Translations under genes and position numbers: made by a program
In this document: positions 8,750 to 18,285 of the stretch, one piece after another
How the letters are laid out: each line of letters opens with the position of its first letter
Numbering within the stretch: position 1 is the stretch's first letter
DNA from: Colwellia sp. MB02u-6
GTDB taxonomy: Bacteria; Pseudomonadota; Gammaproteobacteria; Enterobacterales; Alteromonadaceae
Assembly: GCF_014077095.1 (NCBI RefSeq)
Contig: NZ_JACGVG010000025.1
Location: 62,001-126,000, forward strand
Length of the DNA: 64,000 nt
Direction: 5' to 3'
The notes under the pieces: model-generated
Database searches by the model: none
The model's input: only the letters and a program-made list of their open reading frames with translations
Told to the model about the DNA's origin: nothing

Positions 8750-10345
8750 TCACTCGTAGGCCGCATACTTATTTCTATTACGCTTGTTAATTAAACTCAA
8801 GCTTTCTTCAGCAAATCCAACACCAGCCTCGTTATAAAAGTTAAACACTTTGTCTACGCCAAAGCTTTCAAGGGTAATCAATTCATCATCATAACGGGCA
8901 ATAGCGGCGATCTTGCCCTGATAATTAGTGCGCCTTATTTGCGCGGTTATATTCTTAATGTCTTGTACAGAAGGTAGTGCTAACAGTGTGAGTTCAATCT
9001 TACTCAGATCAATTTTTTCCCAAAAGTCAGCATCTTCAGCATCACCCAGGTAGGTGTGAATACCGTTTTCATTTAACCATTTTACTTTGTCTTTATCTGT
9101 GTCTAAGCCCCAAACTTGATTGTCTATCTGAGCACTCAAGGCTCTATAAGCGCCGATACCAACACGGCCCATGCCAATAATTGCAATGGGTGCTTCGCAA
9201 GGTTGAACAAAATCATCTTCGACTAAACGATTTTTACTTTCAAAGCGCTTAAATTTTTCTTTATTATTGGCAAAGTAATCATGGGCAAAGTTATAAAGTA
9301 CATTAGTAATAATAAAGGACAATGCCACTGCTAATGACAATATCACTAGCCACTCGGAAGATAGCCAGCCTGCTTCAGTGCTAAGTGCGGCAATAATAAG
9401 ACCAAATTCACTATAATTACTTAAGGCTAACGCTGATAAAAATGCGGTTCTACCACGGAGATTAAGTTTGACTAAAATAAAGAAAAACAGTAAAAATTTA
9501 ACGGGTAGTAATAAAGTTAATACTGACGCTATAGCTAGCATCTCTAGTGTGGGTAGGGCAGTAAAGCCAATCGATAAGAAAAAACCAATCAAGAATAAAT
9601 CTTTAAAACTCAGTAATGACTTATTTATTTCACTGGCTTTGCTATGAGAAGCTAAATACATACCCGCTAAAAGCGCACCTAAGTCGCCCTTAATTTGAAC
9701 TAATTCAAATAACTCATAAGCACCGAAAGCGATAAAAAAGCCCATTAATGGAATAAGTTCGCCATGGCCTACCTGACTAATGACTTTGTTAATATAGGAT
9801 TTTAATGGTATGAAAAGCAATAACAAGCCCGCCCAAGGGCTAGGTAGTTCACCTGTGGCAACAACAAGAAATATCACCGCAATGACGTCTTGCATCACTA
9901 ATATGCCAATTGCCAGTTTACCATGGCGGGCGCGCATTTCACCGTGCTCTTGCATAAGTTTAACCACGCATACCGTACTACTAAAGCTTAATGAAAATAC
10001 GATGAGTGCTGATGTAGTGAGACTTAAGCCACTAACAAAAGGAAGAGTAATAAGCGCGATGGTTTTTAACAGTACGAGTCCAATTAATAACCATAAAACA
10101 CTGTGGCTTAGACTGCCCAACCAAACTTCTGGCTTGAGTAAGTCTTTTATATTGAGTTTCAGGCCAATGGTAAATAGCATCAAGGTGATGCCAATATCGG
10201 CTAATACGCTGACCATGCCATCGGCTTCATAGCCTAAAAAGAGTAAGATAAATCCGGCCGACAAATAGCCGATTGAGGGTGGTAGAGCCACTAATTTTGT
10301 CAATAAACCACAAATAAAAGCAAAACCGATCCAAATAAATTCCAT
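8750..10345 (-). CDS. Kef-type (CPA2) cation:proton antiporter with TrkA-N domain
   Basis: Inner-membrane K+ (or Na+)/H+ antiporter of the CPA2 family. The first ~380 residues are about a dozen hydrophobic segments (start MEFIWIGFAFICGLL, with PPSIGYLSAGFILLFLGY typical of KefB/YbaL). A cytoplasmic TrkA-N (RCK) domain follows, beginning at IAIIGMGRVGIGAYRAL with a GxGxxG nucleotide-binding motif, and an acidic residue ends the next strand (WGLDTDK). The 531-residue length fits YbaL-like proteins without the extra TrkA-C domain. It starts 6 bases after the tesA stop, so it is probably co-transcribed behind tesA. The ion is not determined by the sequence. Confidence 0.9.
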   Translation of the reverse strand: MEFIWIGFAFICGLLTKLVALPPSIGYLSAGFILLFLGYEADGMVSVLADIGITLMLFTIGLKLNIKDLLKPEVWLGSLSHSVLWLLIGLVLLKTIALITLPFVSGLSLTTSALIVFSLSFSSTVCVVKLMQEHGEMRARHGKLAIGILVMQDVIAVIFLVVATGELPSPWAGLLLLFIPLKSYINKVISQVGHGELIPLMGFFIAFGAYELFELVQIKGDLGALLAGMYLASHSKASEINKSLLSFKDLFLIGFFLSIGFTALPTLEMLAIASVLTLLLPVKFLLFFFILVKLNLRGRTAFLSALALSNYSEFGLIIAALSTEAGWLSSEWLVILSLAVALSFIITNVLYNFAHDYFANNKEKFKRFESKNRLVEDDFVQPCEAPIAIIGMGRVGIGAYRALSAQIDNQVWGLDTDKDKVKWLNENGIHTYLGDAEDADFWEKIDLSKIELTLLALPSVQDIKNITAQIRRTNYQGKIAAIARYDDELITLESFGVDKVFNFYNEAGVGFAEESLSLINKRNRNKYAAYE

Positions 10346-10351
10346 GTTAAA

Positions 10352-11026
10352 TTAAGGCTCCAGTGTCATTATTTCATTAAGTTGCTGTTCAACATAGTCA
10401 GCGATAATTGGCTGTGCTTGCGCGTTAGGGTGAATACCGTCTGCTTGCATAAGTGCTTTATCAGTGGCAACGATTTCCATAAAAAAGGGCAGTAAGGTGA
10501 TATTGCTAGTATTGGCGACATCTTCAAAAATTTGCTCAAACATTTCATTGTATCTTGGTCCATAATTTGGCGTTATTTTTATCTTAATCATTGAAACTTT
10601 TATATTTTTATCTTGCGCTAGCTTGACCATTTGTAACAAGTTATTTTTAATGACTTTCGGTGAATAACCACGTAAACCATCATTTCCACCTAGTTCAATT
10701 AGTAACAAGTCAATTTTTTCATTCGCCAAAATACCTGCTAGCCGAGATAATCCACCACTCGTCGTTTCACCACTAACACTGGCATTTATTATTGTGTAAG
10801 CTTGTTTTTGTTTGGTAAGTTTTTGATTAAGTAAGTGCACCCAGCCTTGTGTGGGTTTCATCCCATAACTTGCACTGATACTATCACCTAACAGTAAAAT
10901 ATTGCGGGTGGGTGTGATACTAATGCTGTTATCAACCGTATTGACCTGTTTGTTTTGTGCAGCAGTATTTGCTGTAGAAATAAAAAATAAGCTAATAAAT
11001 AATATAAAAAGTGGATAATTTTTCAT
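10352..11026 (-). CDS. tesA: TesA-like periplasmic acyl-CoA thioesterase I / lysophospholipase (SGNH hydrolase)
   Basis: A GDSL/SGNH esterase of 224 residues. A signal peptide ([24 protein letters not shown]) sends it to the periplasm. Block I is ILLLGDSISASYGM with the nucleophile serine. The oxyanion residues lie in SGETTSGG and GGNDGLRG, and the catalytic Asp/His are in DGIHPNAQ. E. coli TesA has thioesterase, protease I and lysophospholipase L1 activities. The gene is divergent from ybbA, as in E. coli, and the two start codons overlap by two bases (CATG palindrome at 11024-11027). The Kef-type gene follows closely. Confidence 0.94.
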   Translation of the reverse strand: MKNYPLFILFISLFFISTANTAAQNKQVNTVDNSISITPTRNILLLGDSISASYGMKPTQGWVHLLNQKLTKQKQAYTIINASVSGETTSGGLSRLAGILANEKIDLLLIELGGNDGLRGYSPKVIKNNLLQMVKLAQDKNIKVSMIKIKITPNYGPRYNEMFEQIFEDVANTSNITLLPFFMEIVATDKALMQADGIHPNAQAQPIIADYVEQQLNEIMTLEP

Positions 11027-11810
11027 GCATGTAAATTCCGAGAGTATTCTAAGCGTTAAAGACCTAACTAAATCAGTGCAAGTTGAAGATAAAACGCTAG
11101 TTTTGCTTCAACCACTTAATTTAACTGTTGCCGCGGGCGAATCAATTGCCATTGTCGGTTCGTCTGGCTCAGGTAAAACGACATTATTATCGATTTTAGC
11201 GGGTTTAGATTTACCAAGTTCCGGACAAGTGTATCTTAAAAACCAGCCCTTACACCAGTTTAATGAAGAGCAGCGTAGTCAAGTTCGTGCGCAGCATGTG
11301 GGATTTATTTTTCAACAATTTTTGTTAATTAACAGCTTAACTGCGCTTGAAAATGTGATGTTGCCAGCCGAGTTAGCCAATATGCCTGATGCGCAAGCAC
11401 GCGGCGAAGCTTTACTGGCGCAAGTAGGTTTGGCTGACAGAATGGAACATTACCCTTCTCAGCTCTCTGGCGGTGAACAACAGCGGGTAGCTATTGCACG
11501 GGCATTTATTGCTAAGCCAGATATTTTATTCGCTGATGAACCCACGGGCAATCTAGACAGTAAGACGGGCCAACATATTATTGACTTAATATTCGATTTG
11601 AATGTTAAAGAGGGTACCACCTTAGTGTTGGTGACTCACGATGCTAAATTAGCGGCAAGATGCCAGCGGCAAGTTGAAATGGACAGTGGTGCTTTAACTG
11701 AACCCTTGATTGAGACCGCATTAGCAAACACAGATGAAAATCAGGCTGATAGCCAAACCACAAGCCATGATGATCTTGAAAGCAAAACTTCAGTTTCACA
11801 AGTAGGTTAA
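11025..11810 (+). CDS. ybbA: ABC transporter ATP-binding protein YbbA
   Basis: Cytoplasmic ATPase of the MacB/LolD-like group. The 261-residue protein has Walker A GSSGSGKT, signature [15 protein letters not shown] and Walker [13 protein letters not shown], with the H-loop in [11 protein letters not shown]. The C-terminal ~35 residues are a polar tail ([13 protein letters not shown]...) that I do not expect in E. coli YbbA. It is followed after 2 bases by its permease ybbP, giving a two-gene unit. Divergence from tesA with overlapping start codons leaves almost no space for separate promoters, so each promoter must lie inside the other gene. A role in membrane lipid or lipoprotein handling is suggested only by the tesA neighbourhood. 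Confidence 0.95.
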   Translation: MHVNSESILSVKDLTKSVQVEDKTLVLLQPLNLTVAAGESIAIVGSSGSGKTTLLSILAGLDLPSSGQVYLKNQPLHQFNEEQRSQVRAQHVGFIFQQFLLINSLTALENVMLPAELANMPDAQARGEALLAQVGLADRMEHYPSQLSGGEQQRVAIARAFIAKPDILFADEPTGNLDSKTGQHIIDLIFDLNVKEGTTLVLVTHDAKLAARCQRQVEMDSGALTEPLIETALANTDENQADSQTTSHDDLESKTSVSQVG

Positions 11811-11812
11811 CG

Positions 11813-14392
11813 ATGAGTATTGTTAAAGAAAAAGCATCAAGCATGTGGTTTACTCAATCACTACGCTTATTACATCATGAGCTTCGCCGTGGTGAACTGA
11901 CCATTATATTTATCGCTATCATGCTTGCCGTTGCGACAGTGTTTTCACTGACCGGATTTTCTGGCCAAATTAAGTATGCCATAGTGGCAAATAGCACCAA
12001 TACTATAGGCGCCGATCGTGTACTGCGTATGTCGTCAGAAGTTGACACTAGCATCATCGAGAAAAGTCAGACATTAGCACTACAATATGCCCGGAAAATT
12101 GAAACTGAGTCGATGGCGTTTGCGGGCGACAATATGTTACTCAGTGAACTCGATGCGGTATCTGATACTTACCCTTTGCGCGGTGAACTTAGAATTAAAA
12201 CCTCGCTGACGCAAATCGCGAGTGTTGTTGCCAATGCCCCTAAACTAGGCACAGTTTGGGTTGAGCCCAGTGTGTTAAGTCGCTTGAATGTTAATATTGG
12301 CGAAGTGATTGAGATAGGTGTTGCACAACTCATTATTGCCGGTATTGTTACTGATATTCCTGATCGTTCATACCGCGCCTTTATCGCCGGGCCAACAGTT
12401 ATTTTAAATATTGCCGATATGCCCAAAACTGAGCTTATTCAGCCTGGCAGTCGTATTACCTATAAGTACTTATTTGCCGGTGAAACCCAGGCTATTGAAA
12501 GCTTTGAAAAATGGATTAAACCACAAATCAATGAATCACAACGTTGGTATGATGCCAAAGCAGCACAAAATCGTTTATCAAGAATATTAGACACCGCGGA
12601 GAAGTTTCTTTCGCTAGCAAGCATGTTAGGCATTGTCTTAGCGGCTGTTGCGGTGGCTGTGGCCAGTCGTCGTTATGGTCAACGTCATCAGCCTAACGTG
12701 TCAATATTTAAAGCCCTAGGTGCATCAATTTCGCATGTTAGAAAACTTTATTGCCTGCATTGGACCTTATTGAGTTGTTTAAGTATCGCAGCAGGATTAG
12801 TGGTGGGTTATGGTTTGATGCTACTGGGTGCTAATGCTATTGCGAGTTATTTATCATTGGCTGATGCACCGCTGACTTTTGTGCCTTTTTTAACGGCGAT
12901 ATTTACCGGTTTATTATGTGCCATTGCTTTTGCTATTCACCCGATTATGACCTTAGTAAAAAGCTCACCCTTAAATGTTATTCGTGGTTTTAGCCAAGAA
13001 AAAGTCGCGCGCTTTGGCTGGTATCAGTTACCGCCTTTATTGGCGTTATTTTTATTACTGTTGGTTTTCAGTCAAGACTTAGTGATGAGCGCTGCGTTGT
13101 TATTCGGTGGTGTTGTTGTCTCTTTTATCTTGTTGTTGTTTGGCCGTGGCTTAATGAGCGCAGGCCGCAGTGTCGGCACTAAAGCGGGAAAGTCTTGGCA
13201 TTTGGCCTTAGCAAACTTAAAACGCCGAGCTAGTGAAAATAGCGTACAACTGGTCAGTTTTACTATCGCTATAATGTTGTTGTTATTGATCACAGTAATG
13301 AAAAGCTCAATATTATTAGAATGGGAGCAACAGTTTCCTGATGATACGCCCAATCATTACCTGATCAATATCACTCAAGATCAAATTCAGCCTTTAAAAA
13401 CCTTTGTTGAAGAAAAGAATATTGCCAATCAAGGCTTCTATCATATCTACCGTGGTCGTTTATCCGCTATAAACGGTGTAAAGACTGTCGATAAAGATGA
13501 TGACAGTCAAGTGAAAAACGTTGAAAAAACTGATGACACTGAAAAACAACAAGCTAAGAAAACTAAGCAGCAAGAAACTCGGCAAGGTATGGGCCGTGAA
13601 CTTGGCTTAACCTGGCGTACTGAGTTACCGGATGAAAATGAAATTATTGCTGGCCAGTGGTGGCAAGTTAGCGACGAAACACCTCAAGTGTCAATTGAAA
13701 GTAACATAGCAGAACGCTTGGCAGTTAAATTAGGTGATGAGCTAACTTTCACACTCGGCTCGGATGAATTTACCGTGCCTGTGACTAGCATTCGTCAGGT
13801 AAATTGGCAAAGTCGGCAGTTAAACTTCATTATGGTTTTTAACCAGAGTGTACTTGAGCAATTTCCGACGACATCTATTTCAGCTTGGTCAATATCAGAT
13901 GATAACCGAGACATGGTTTATCGCTTTTTGGCCAACTTTCCCACTATTACGGTAATGGACTTTGCTGCCATTATGGCGCAGCTCAATGGCATTATTGAGC
14001 AAGTGACGGTGGCAATTCAGCTGATCCTGATTTTGGTCGTACTTGCCGGTAGTTTAGTGTTAATAGCGCAAGTACAAGCCAGTATGGAAGAAAGAGAGCG
14101 CGAACTAGCGATATTGAGAACATTGGGGGCTAAAGGCAGCTTACTGCGTAATAGCGTGTTATATGAATTCGTAGCACTAGGGGCTATTGCTGGACTCATG
14201 GCAAGTGTTGGTATGGAAATAGCGGTTTATATTTTGCAAAGCCAAGTATTTAATATGTCAGGCAGTTTTCACTTTCAGTATTGGTTAGTAGGTATTGGCG
14301 CAGGCGCATTCTTTGTTGGCTTAATTGGTATGCTCAGTTGTTGGCGTTTACTAAAATTGTCGAGCGTTACCTTAATCCGGCGAACCATGTAA
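11813..14392 (+). CDS. ybbP: FtsX-like ABC transporter permease YbbP
   Basis: An inner-membrane permease of 859 residues that pairs with YbbA. It has one N-terminal membrane segment, a large periplasmic part, a first FtsX domain (about 265-390), further helices near 400-450 and 475-495, a second periplasmic part, and a C-terminal FtsX domain (about 720-850, with MEERERELAILRTLGAKG). E. coli YbbP has about 804 residues. The extra length fits a polar low-complexity insert near residues 560-595 (DKDDDSQVKNVEKTDD, then KKTKQQETRQ). Family and pairing are secure; the substrate is not known from the sequence. Confidence 0.93.
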   Translation: MSIVKEKASSMWFTQSLRLLHHELRRGELTIIFIAIMLAVATVFSLTGFSGQIKYAIVANSTNTIGADRVLRMSSEVDTSIIEKSQTLALQYARKIETESMAFAGDNMLLSELDAVSDTYPLRGELRIKTSLTQIASVVANAPKLGTVWVEPSVLSRLNVNIGEVIEIGVAQLIIAGIVTDIPDRSYRAFIAGPTVILNIADMPKTELIQPGSRITYKYLFAGETQAIESFEKWIKPQINESQRWYDAKAAQNRLSRILDTAEKFLSLASMLGIVLAAVAVAVASRRYGQRHQPNVSIFKALGASISHVRKLYCLHWTLLSCLSIAAGLVVGYGLMLLGANAIASYLSLADAPLTFVPFLTAIFTGLLCAIAFAIHPIMTLVKSSPLNVIRGFSQEKVARFGWYQLPPLLALFLLLLVFSQDLVMSAALLFGGVVVSFILLLFGRGLMSAGRSVGTKAGKSWHLALANLKRRASENSVQLVSFTIAIMLLLLITVMKSSILLEWEQQFPDDTPNHYLINITQDQIQPLKTFVEEKNIANQGFYHIYRGRLSAINGVKTVDKDDDSQVKNVEKTDDTEKQQAKKTKQQETRQGMGRELGLTWRTELPDENEIIAGQWWQVSDETPQVSIESNIAERLAVKLGDELTFTLGSDEFTVPVTSIRQVNWQSRQLNFIMVFNQSVLEQFPTTSISAWSISDDNRDMVYRFLANFPTITVMDFAAIMAQLNGIIEQVTVAIQLILILVVLAGSLVLIAQVQASMEERERELAILRTLGAKGSLLRNSVLYEFVALGAIAGLMASVGMEIAVYILQSQVFNMSGSFHFQYWLVGIGAGAFFVGLIGMLSCWRLLKLSSVTLIRRTM

Positions 14393-14503
14393 CTTTCTCG
14401 ACTGATAAAAACTATATCGCTTTTAATACTAGCGGCCATGCTATGAAATCGCGTATAGTTTTAATAGCTTATACTATATTAGATAACCAACTGGGTTTAA
14501 AAA

Positions 14504-15547
14504 ATGGCTTTACAAGGCAAGTCCGAAGGCGCGGTGAAATTTTTATTGGTTACCGCGGCATTATTTGTTGTGCTAGCGGGGATAAAAACCGCAGCGACAT
14601 TACTAGTACCGTTTTTATTATCAGCGTTTATTGCCATTATTTGTAACCCATTAGTGGTGATGGCGGCGCGCTATAAAATTCCCAAACCGATAGCGGTTAT
14701 CTTTGTTATTGGTATCTTTGTTTCTATTGCGCTGTCATTGGCCGGGCTTGTGGGTAACTCGTTAAACGAGTTATCCCAACTTATTCCCGTTTATCGCGCG
14801 CAACTTCAAGAACAGTTTATTTGGTTAACCCAACAACTTAATGACTACAACATTACCATATCGTCAGAATTACTCATTGAATACTTTGATCCCGCTGCAG
14901 CCATGGGCTTAGCAGCTAATATGCTCAGCGGTTTGGGCAGCGTTATGGCTAATTTATTTTTAATCATAATTACGGTTATTTTTATGTTGTTTGAAGCGTC
15001 ATCGGTACCGCGTAAATTACATTTAGCGCTTGACGATCCGCAAGCTCGCTTAAAGCAAATTGACCGATTTTTATCCTCAGTAAATAATTATATTGCGATT
15101 AAAACCTTGGTGAGTATTGCTACCGGCATTTGTGTTTCATTAATGTTGTGGGTGTTTGGTTTAGACTTTTTCTTACTGTGGGGAGTGTTGGCCTTTTTAC
15201 TGAACTATATTCCCAATATTGGCTCAATTATCGCAGCCGTACCGGCAATGTCGCTAGCTGTTTTGCAATTAGGCCCAGCGGCAGCAGGTTTTATTGGTTT
15301 AGGCTATTTAACTATAAACACGGTAATGGGTAATGTGGTTGAACCGCGTTATTTGGGTCGAGGCCTTGGGCTATCAACCCTAGTGGTATTTATTTCATTA
15401 ATATTTTGGGGCTGGTTATTAGGCACAGTGGGCATGCTATTGTCAGTACCTTTGACCATGATCATTAAAATAGCCTTAGAAAACTCTGCAGAAGGCAGTT
15501 GGTTTGCGGTGTTACTATCGGGTGATGAAGAGTTGGAAGAGACTTAA
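14504..15547 (+). CDS. AI-2E family transporter (PerM/YhhT-like)
   Basis: An inner-membrane protein of 347 residues with about eight hydrophobic segments. The N-terminal pair (KFLLVTAALFVVLAGIK ... LLVPFLLSAFIAIICNPLVV) and the C-terminal block (ALLNYIPNIGSIIAAVPA-like FLLNYIPNIGSII, then VEPRYLGRGLGLSTLVVF) are diagnostic of the AI-2E/PerM family. Members include TqsA (autoinducer-2 export) and Na+/H+-antiporter-like proteins, so the name does not prove AI-2 transport. It lies 111 bases after ybbP, with its own AT-rich promoter region, and ends at a terminator. Confidence 0.88.
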   Translation: MALQGKSEGAVKFLLVTAALFVVLAGIKTAATLLVPFLLSAFIAIICNPLVVMAARYKIPKPIAVIFVIGIFVSIALSLAGLVGNSLNELSQLIPVYRAQLQEQFIWLTQQLNDYNITISSELLIEYFDPAAAMGLAANMLSGLGSVMANLFLIIITVIFMLFEASSVPRKLHLALDDPQARLKQIDRFLSSVNNYIAIKTLVSIATGICVSLMLWVFGLDFFLLWGVLAFLLNYIPNIGSIIAAVPAMSLAVLQLGPAAAGFIGLGYLTINTVMGNVVEPRYLGRGLGLSTLVVFISLIFWGWLLGTVGMLLSVPLTMIIKIALENSAEGSWFAVLLSGDEELEET

Positions 15548-15553
15548 GCAAGT

Positions 15554-15583
15554 AAAAGGTGGCGATAAGCTACCTTTTCTAGT
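15554..15583 (+). terminator. Terminator after the AI-2E-family gene
   Basis: AAAAGGTGGC-GATAA-GCTACCTTTT with one G-T pair, 6 bases after the stop codon; the 3' arm supplies the T-run. Confidence 0.75.
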
Positions 15584-15854
15584 TTATAGCACTTTAAAAG
15601 CTTAACGTTAAATCCTAACTTATTGGCTCATAACGTTCTAAAATTATAGGATTTTTAGCTTACCATATGATTCTTAAATAGCTCTGTAGCTAATTATTAG
15701 TCCATTATTAGTCAATTAATAACAGCCATACAAAAAAGCTCACAATTGATGGCGAATATTAAAAATCAACAAGATAACAATCACAGCCCCAAGCTATCGG
15801 CAATGCTTTAGCAAGTGGCTATAGCATTGAAGGGGCCAAGTGCCCATGTTTAAA
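15584..15854. other. Intergenic region with a compound hairpin near the DUF2947 gene end
   Basis: No gene is seen. CAATGCT at 15801-15807 pairs with AGCATTG at 15823-15829, with outer GCCCC/GGGGC arms. This may be the transcript end of the minus-strand DUF2947 gene. Confidence 0.4.
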
Positions 15855-16331
15855 TTAACTGGGTTTTTGACCAACCTTAAAATAACCGGTTGAAAGAAAT
15901 TGCACCGTTTCATTGCGCTTTTTACCAATTAAGATTGCTCCGTCATCCATAAACAGAAAATTCTTCCAGCAACGTTGAAATACTGCCCAAGTGGTTTCAA
16001 TAACGTTATCTCGTGAACTACAATAATAAACCACGGTATTATTATCCCATTTTAGGTGCGCTAAAATGATCTCGGGTAATAAACATGCTTCACTATCCCA
16101 AATATTTTCCCATTTACCGTTATCAAGCCAAGATGCCGCATTTTCTGGCCAGTCACCTTTTTTAAAAAAGTCTGGGTGATCAACTTGTTTACTGATGGCG
16201 CCATCCCAAAGTACTTTGGCACGAGTACTGATCATAGGTTTAATTTTTGTTTTGTCGCTATCGCTAATAGGTAAGCTTTTATGCTTAAAGATCCAAGCGT
16301 TTTTTAATTCGTCAATTGAGGTGTAATTCAT
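15855..16331 (-). CDS. DUF2947 family protein
   Basis: A soluble 158-residue protein with no signal peptide or membrane segment. It is rich in tryptophan and charged residues (WIFKHKSLPIS near the start, then KVLWDGAISKQVDHPDFFKKGDW). I recognise the pattern from DUF2947 proteins of Vibrio and Alteromonadales; no function is known to me. The gene is isolated, with 645 gene-free bases upstream and a possible hairpin terminator downstream. Family assignment comes from memory of the N-terminal signature only. Confidence 0.7.
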   Translation of the reverse strand: MNYTSIDELKNAWIFKHKSLPISDSDKTKIKPMISTRAKVLWDGAISKQVDHPDFFKKGDWPENAASWLDNGKWENIWDSEACLLPEIILAHLKWDNNTVVYYCSSRDNVIETTWAVFQRCWKNFLFMDDGAILIGKKRNETVQFLSTGYFKVGQKPS

Positions 16332-16977
16332 AAAGATTATATTTGTAGCTTCAATTTTAGTAGAACAAGAACAACTAGTATCTCATTAATTTGCTTAAAA
16401 TTGCAGGTTATAAAATGAAAAAATACAGTTAAAGTTACTGATTAGAGCGATTCGCTGGTTTTGTATTAGTTCACATGGGCCATTTGTCTATTAACGTTTT
16501 AGCTATACTCACCAGTATTGCTAAATTTATAATGGCTGTTTATTTAACAATATATCAACCGTGGTGATGGTTTTTATTCTGATGCATTACTTTACGTGAC
16601 TATGCAGATAGTTCAGGACTGAAATCGAGGGTATATATAAACACACAGTATAGGCAAAGATGGTCATTAATAGGCTAGAAGCAAGCTTTAAGCTTGGCAA
16701 AAAAATTTTAGTACAGCAATGATTGCTGAAAATAATAGGCAATCGACAAGACTAGTTTTAAAAAAATTAGAACAGCTATCCAAAATCTTTTACAGGGTCG
16801 AGTCAGGCTTCTCACTCTACGCGAATGACAGGGCATTGAAATTGTAATAAATTACAGGTGACTTTTTTCGAACCATTAGTTGCATAGGGCCTTTTAACAG
16901 ATTTTGTTATAGGGCCCTAAATATACTGATTATTAGCAGCTTGTTGAGCTTTATCGTTTGTTAGACTTAAAGTAATA
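16332..16977. other. Gene-free region with one nested hairpin
   Basis: No supported ORF in 646 bases. A nested inverted repeat (TAGGGCC 16885-16891 / GGCCCTA 16913-16919, inner TAACA/TGTTA) lies 59 bases beyond the LRR-kinase stop. It has no T-run on the minus strand but may mark that gene's transcript end. Confidence 0.5.
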
Positions 16978-18216
16978 TTAATGAATTTTCTGCTGGATAA
17001 TTTTAAATTGTGGGCTGTTTTGTTCTTGTTCATGACAAATACTTAATAAATCTTCAATCAAACAAGAAAGTGCACGACGTTCAATTTGCTGGATTAATGC
17101 TTGCTGCTCGCCAGTGAGCATGTGGTACATAGTCGCGGCGCCAAAATCGCCAAAAATAATATTAGCGTTTTCATCAAACAAGGTATTATGCGCGTATAAA
17201 TCACCATGAGATACTTGATTTGCATGCAAATGTTCAAACACGTCTTCCATTTGCAACACTATTTTATCAATTTGACTAACACTTAAGGTAAAGCCTTCTG
17301 GAAAAGTATCACGGGTACAGCTTTTAAAGCTTGGCGGTAAACCCAAATTTTTAAAATTAGCCGGTATTAAGTTCATGATTAAGGCTAAATAGTCTTCCTC
17401 ATTGACTTGTGCTAAAGAACGGACAAGGTTTTGATGATCGCCGACTTTTAAACAGGCCTGTAATTCGTCTTCTGGGTAGCCATCACTGGTTACTTTGCCT
17501 TTAAAAACTTTCACCGCAACATTATCTGGGAATACTGATGGACTATCAGTCCAAGTGGCACTTGAAATAACGCCTGAAGCACCTTGTCCCAGTACCTTTT
17601 TTAAGGTAAAACTTGCTGAGGACAGTGATGGAACTGATGCAATCTTGAGGTTAGCAAAGCTAAAAGGATTACCGGAAAAGGCCAGCCATGCAAGTTTAGG
17701 TAATCTCAGTAATTGCTCGGGACATTCAGTTAAATTATTCGCTGATATACGCACTAACTCAAGGTTACTTGACTGCGCTAGTGTTAAGGGTAGTTTGGTT
17801 AACCTATTGCCTGCTAATGCTAGTTTTTGTAATTTTGGCCGTTCGCCCAAAGCGTCAGGCAAGGTTTCAAGGCAGTTGTCGGTCAAGATTAACCAACGTA
17901 AATTCTTTGGTAAGGAGTTAGCAGGCACCTGCTCAATTTGATTTGATTTAAAACCAACCATTTCTAGGTTTTCACAGCGCCCAAGCACTTCAGGTAATAC
18001 TTGGAAGCGATTGTTTGAAGCAAAAATTATTTGAAGTTTTGTTAGCTTAATTAACGCCTTGGGTAGCGAGGTTAATTGATTGTCAGATAAATCTAGAATT
18101 TCCAAGCTATCTGCTAATGACAGAATTTCTAATGGGAATGAGCTTAAGTTTTCAGATAACTTTAAACGCTTAATACCCCTGAGTTTGCCAGATTTTAACT
18201 GAGATAGCGTATGCAT
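16978..18216 (-). CDS. Leucine-rich repeat protein fused to a protein kinase domain
   Basis: A 412-residue cytoplasmic protein. Residues about 15-190 form seven or so leucine-rich repeats (LEILDLSDNQLTSLPKAL, LQKLALAGNRLTKLPLTL and similar). Residues about 203-370 are a eukaryotic-like protein kinase: glycine-rich loop LGQGASGV (209-216), ATP-anchoring lysine K236 in VAVK, catalytic loop HGDLYAHN with D339 and N344, and DFG with D357. All core catalytic residues are present, with HGD replacing HRD. The kinase C-lobe is short, ending about 50 residues after DFG. Such LRR-kinases occur in Shewanella and Vibrio relatives; substrates are unknown to me. The gene is isolated and has a palindrome upstream. 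Confidence 0.88.
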   Translation of the reverse strand: MHTLSQLKSGKLRGIKRLKLSENLSSFPLEILSLADSLEILDLSDNQLTSLPKALIKLTKLQIIFASNNRFQVLPEVLGRCENLEMVGFKSNQIEQVPANSLPKNLRWLILTDNCLETLPDALGERPKLQKLALAGNRLTKLPLTLAQSSNLELVRISANNLTECPEQLLRLPKLAWLAFSGNPFSFANLKIASVPSLSSASFTLKKVLGQGASGVISSATWTDSPSVFPDNVAVKVFKGKVTSDGYPEDELQACLKVGDHQNLVRSLAQVNEEDYLALIMNLIPANFKNLGLPPSFKSCTRDTFPEGFTLSVSQIDKIVLQMEDVFEHLHANQVSHGDLYAHNTLFDENANIIFGDFGAATMYHMLTGEQQALIQQIERRALSCLIEDLLSICHEQEQNSPQFKIIQQKIH

Positions 18217-18261
18217 TTATTAATCCATTGTTAGTGTTATTTTTAGTAAATGAAAACTTAG

Positions 18262-18285
18262 GATGTCATAAAGTGGTATGACATC
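18262..18285. promoter_or_regulatory. Palindrome upstream of the LRR-kinase gene, possible operator
   Basis: GATGTCAT at 18262-18269 and ATGACATC at 18278-18285 form a perfect 8-bp inverted repeat, 46 bases upstream of the kinase start. It could be a dimeric regulator site; no regulator can be named. Confidence 0.4.

Noticed and set aside
9810-10232. 140-codon plus-strand frame opposite the Kef-type gene
   Set aside because: Antisense shadow of a membrane protein gene; no ribosome-binding site or homology recognised.
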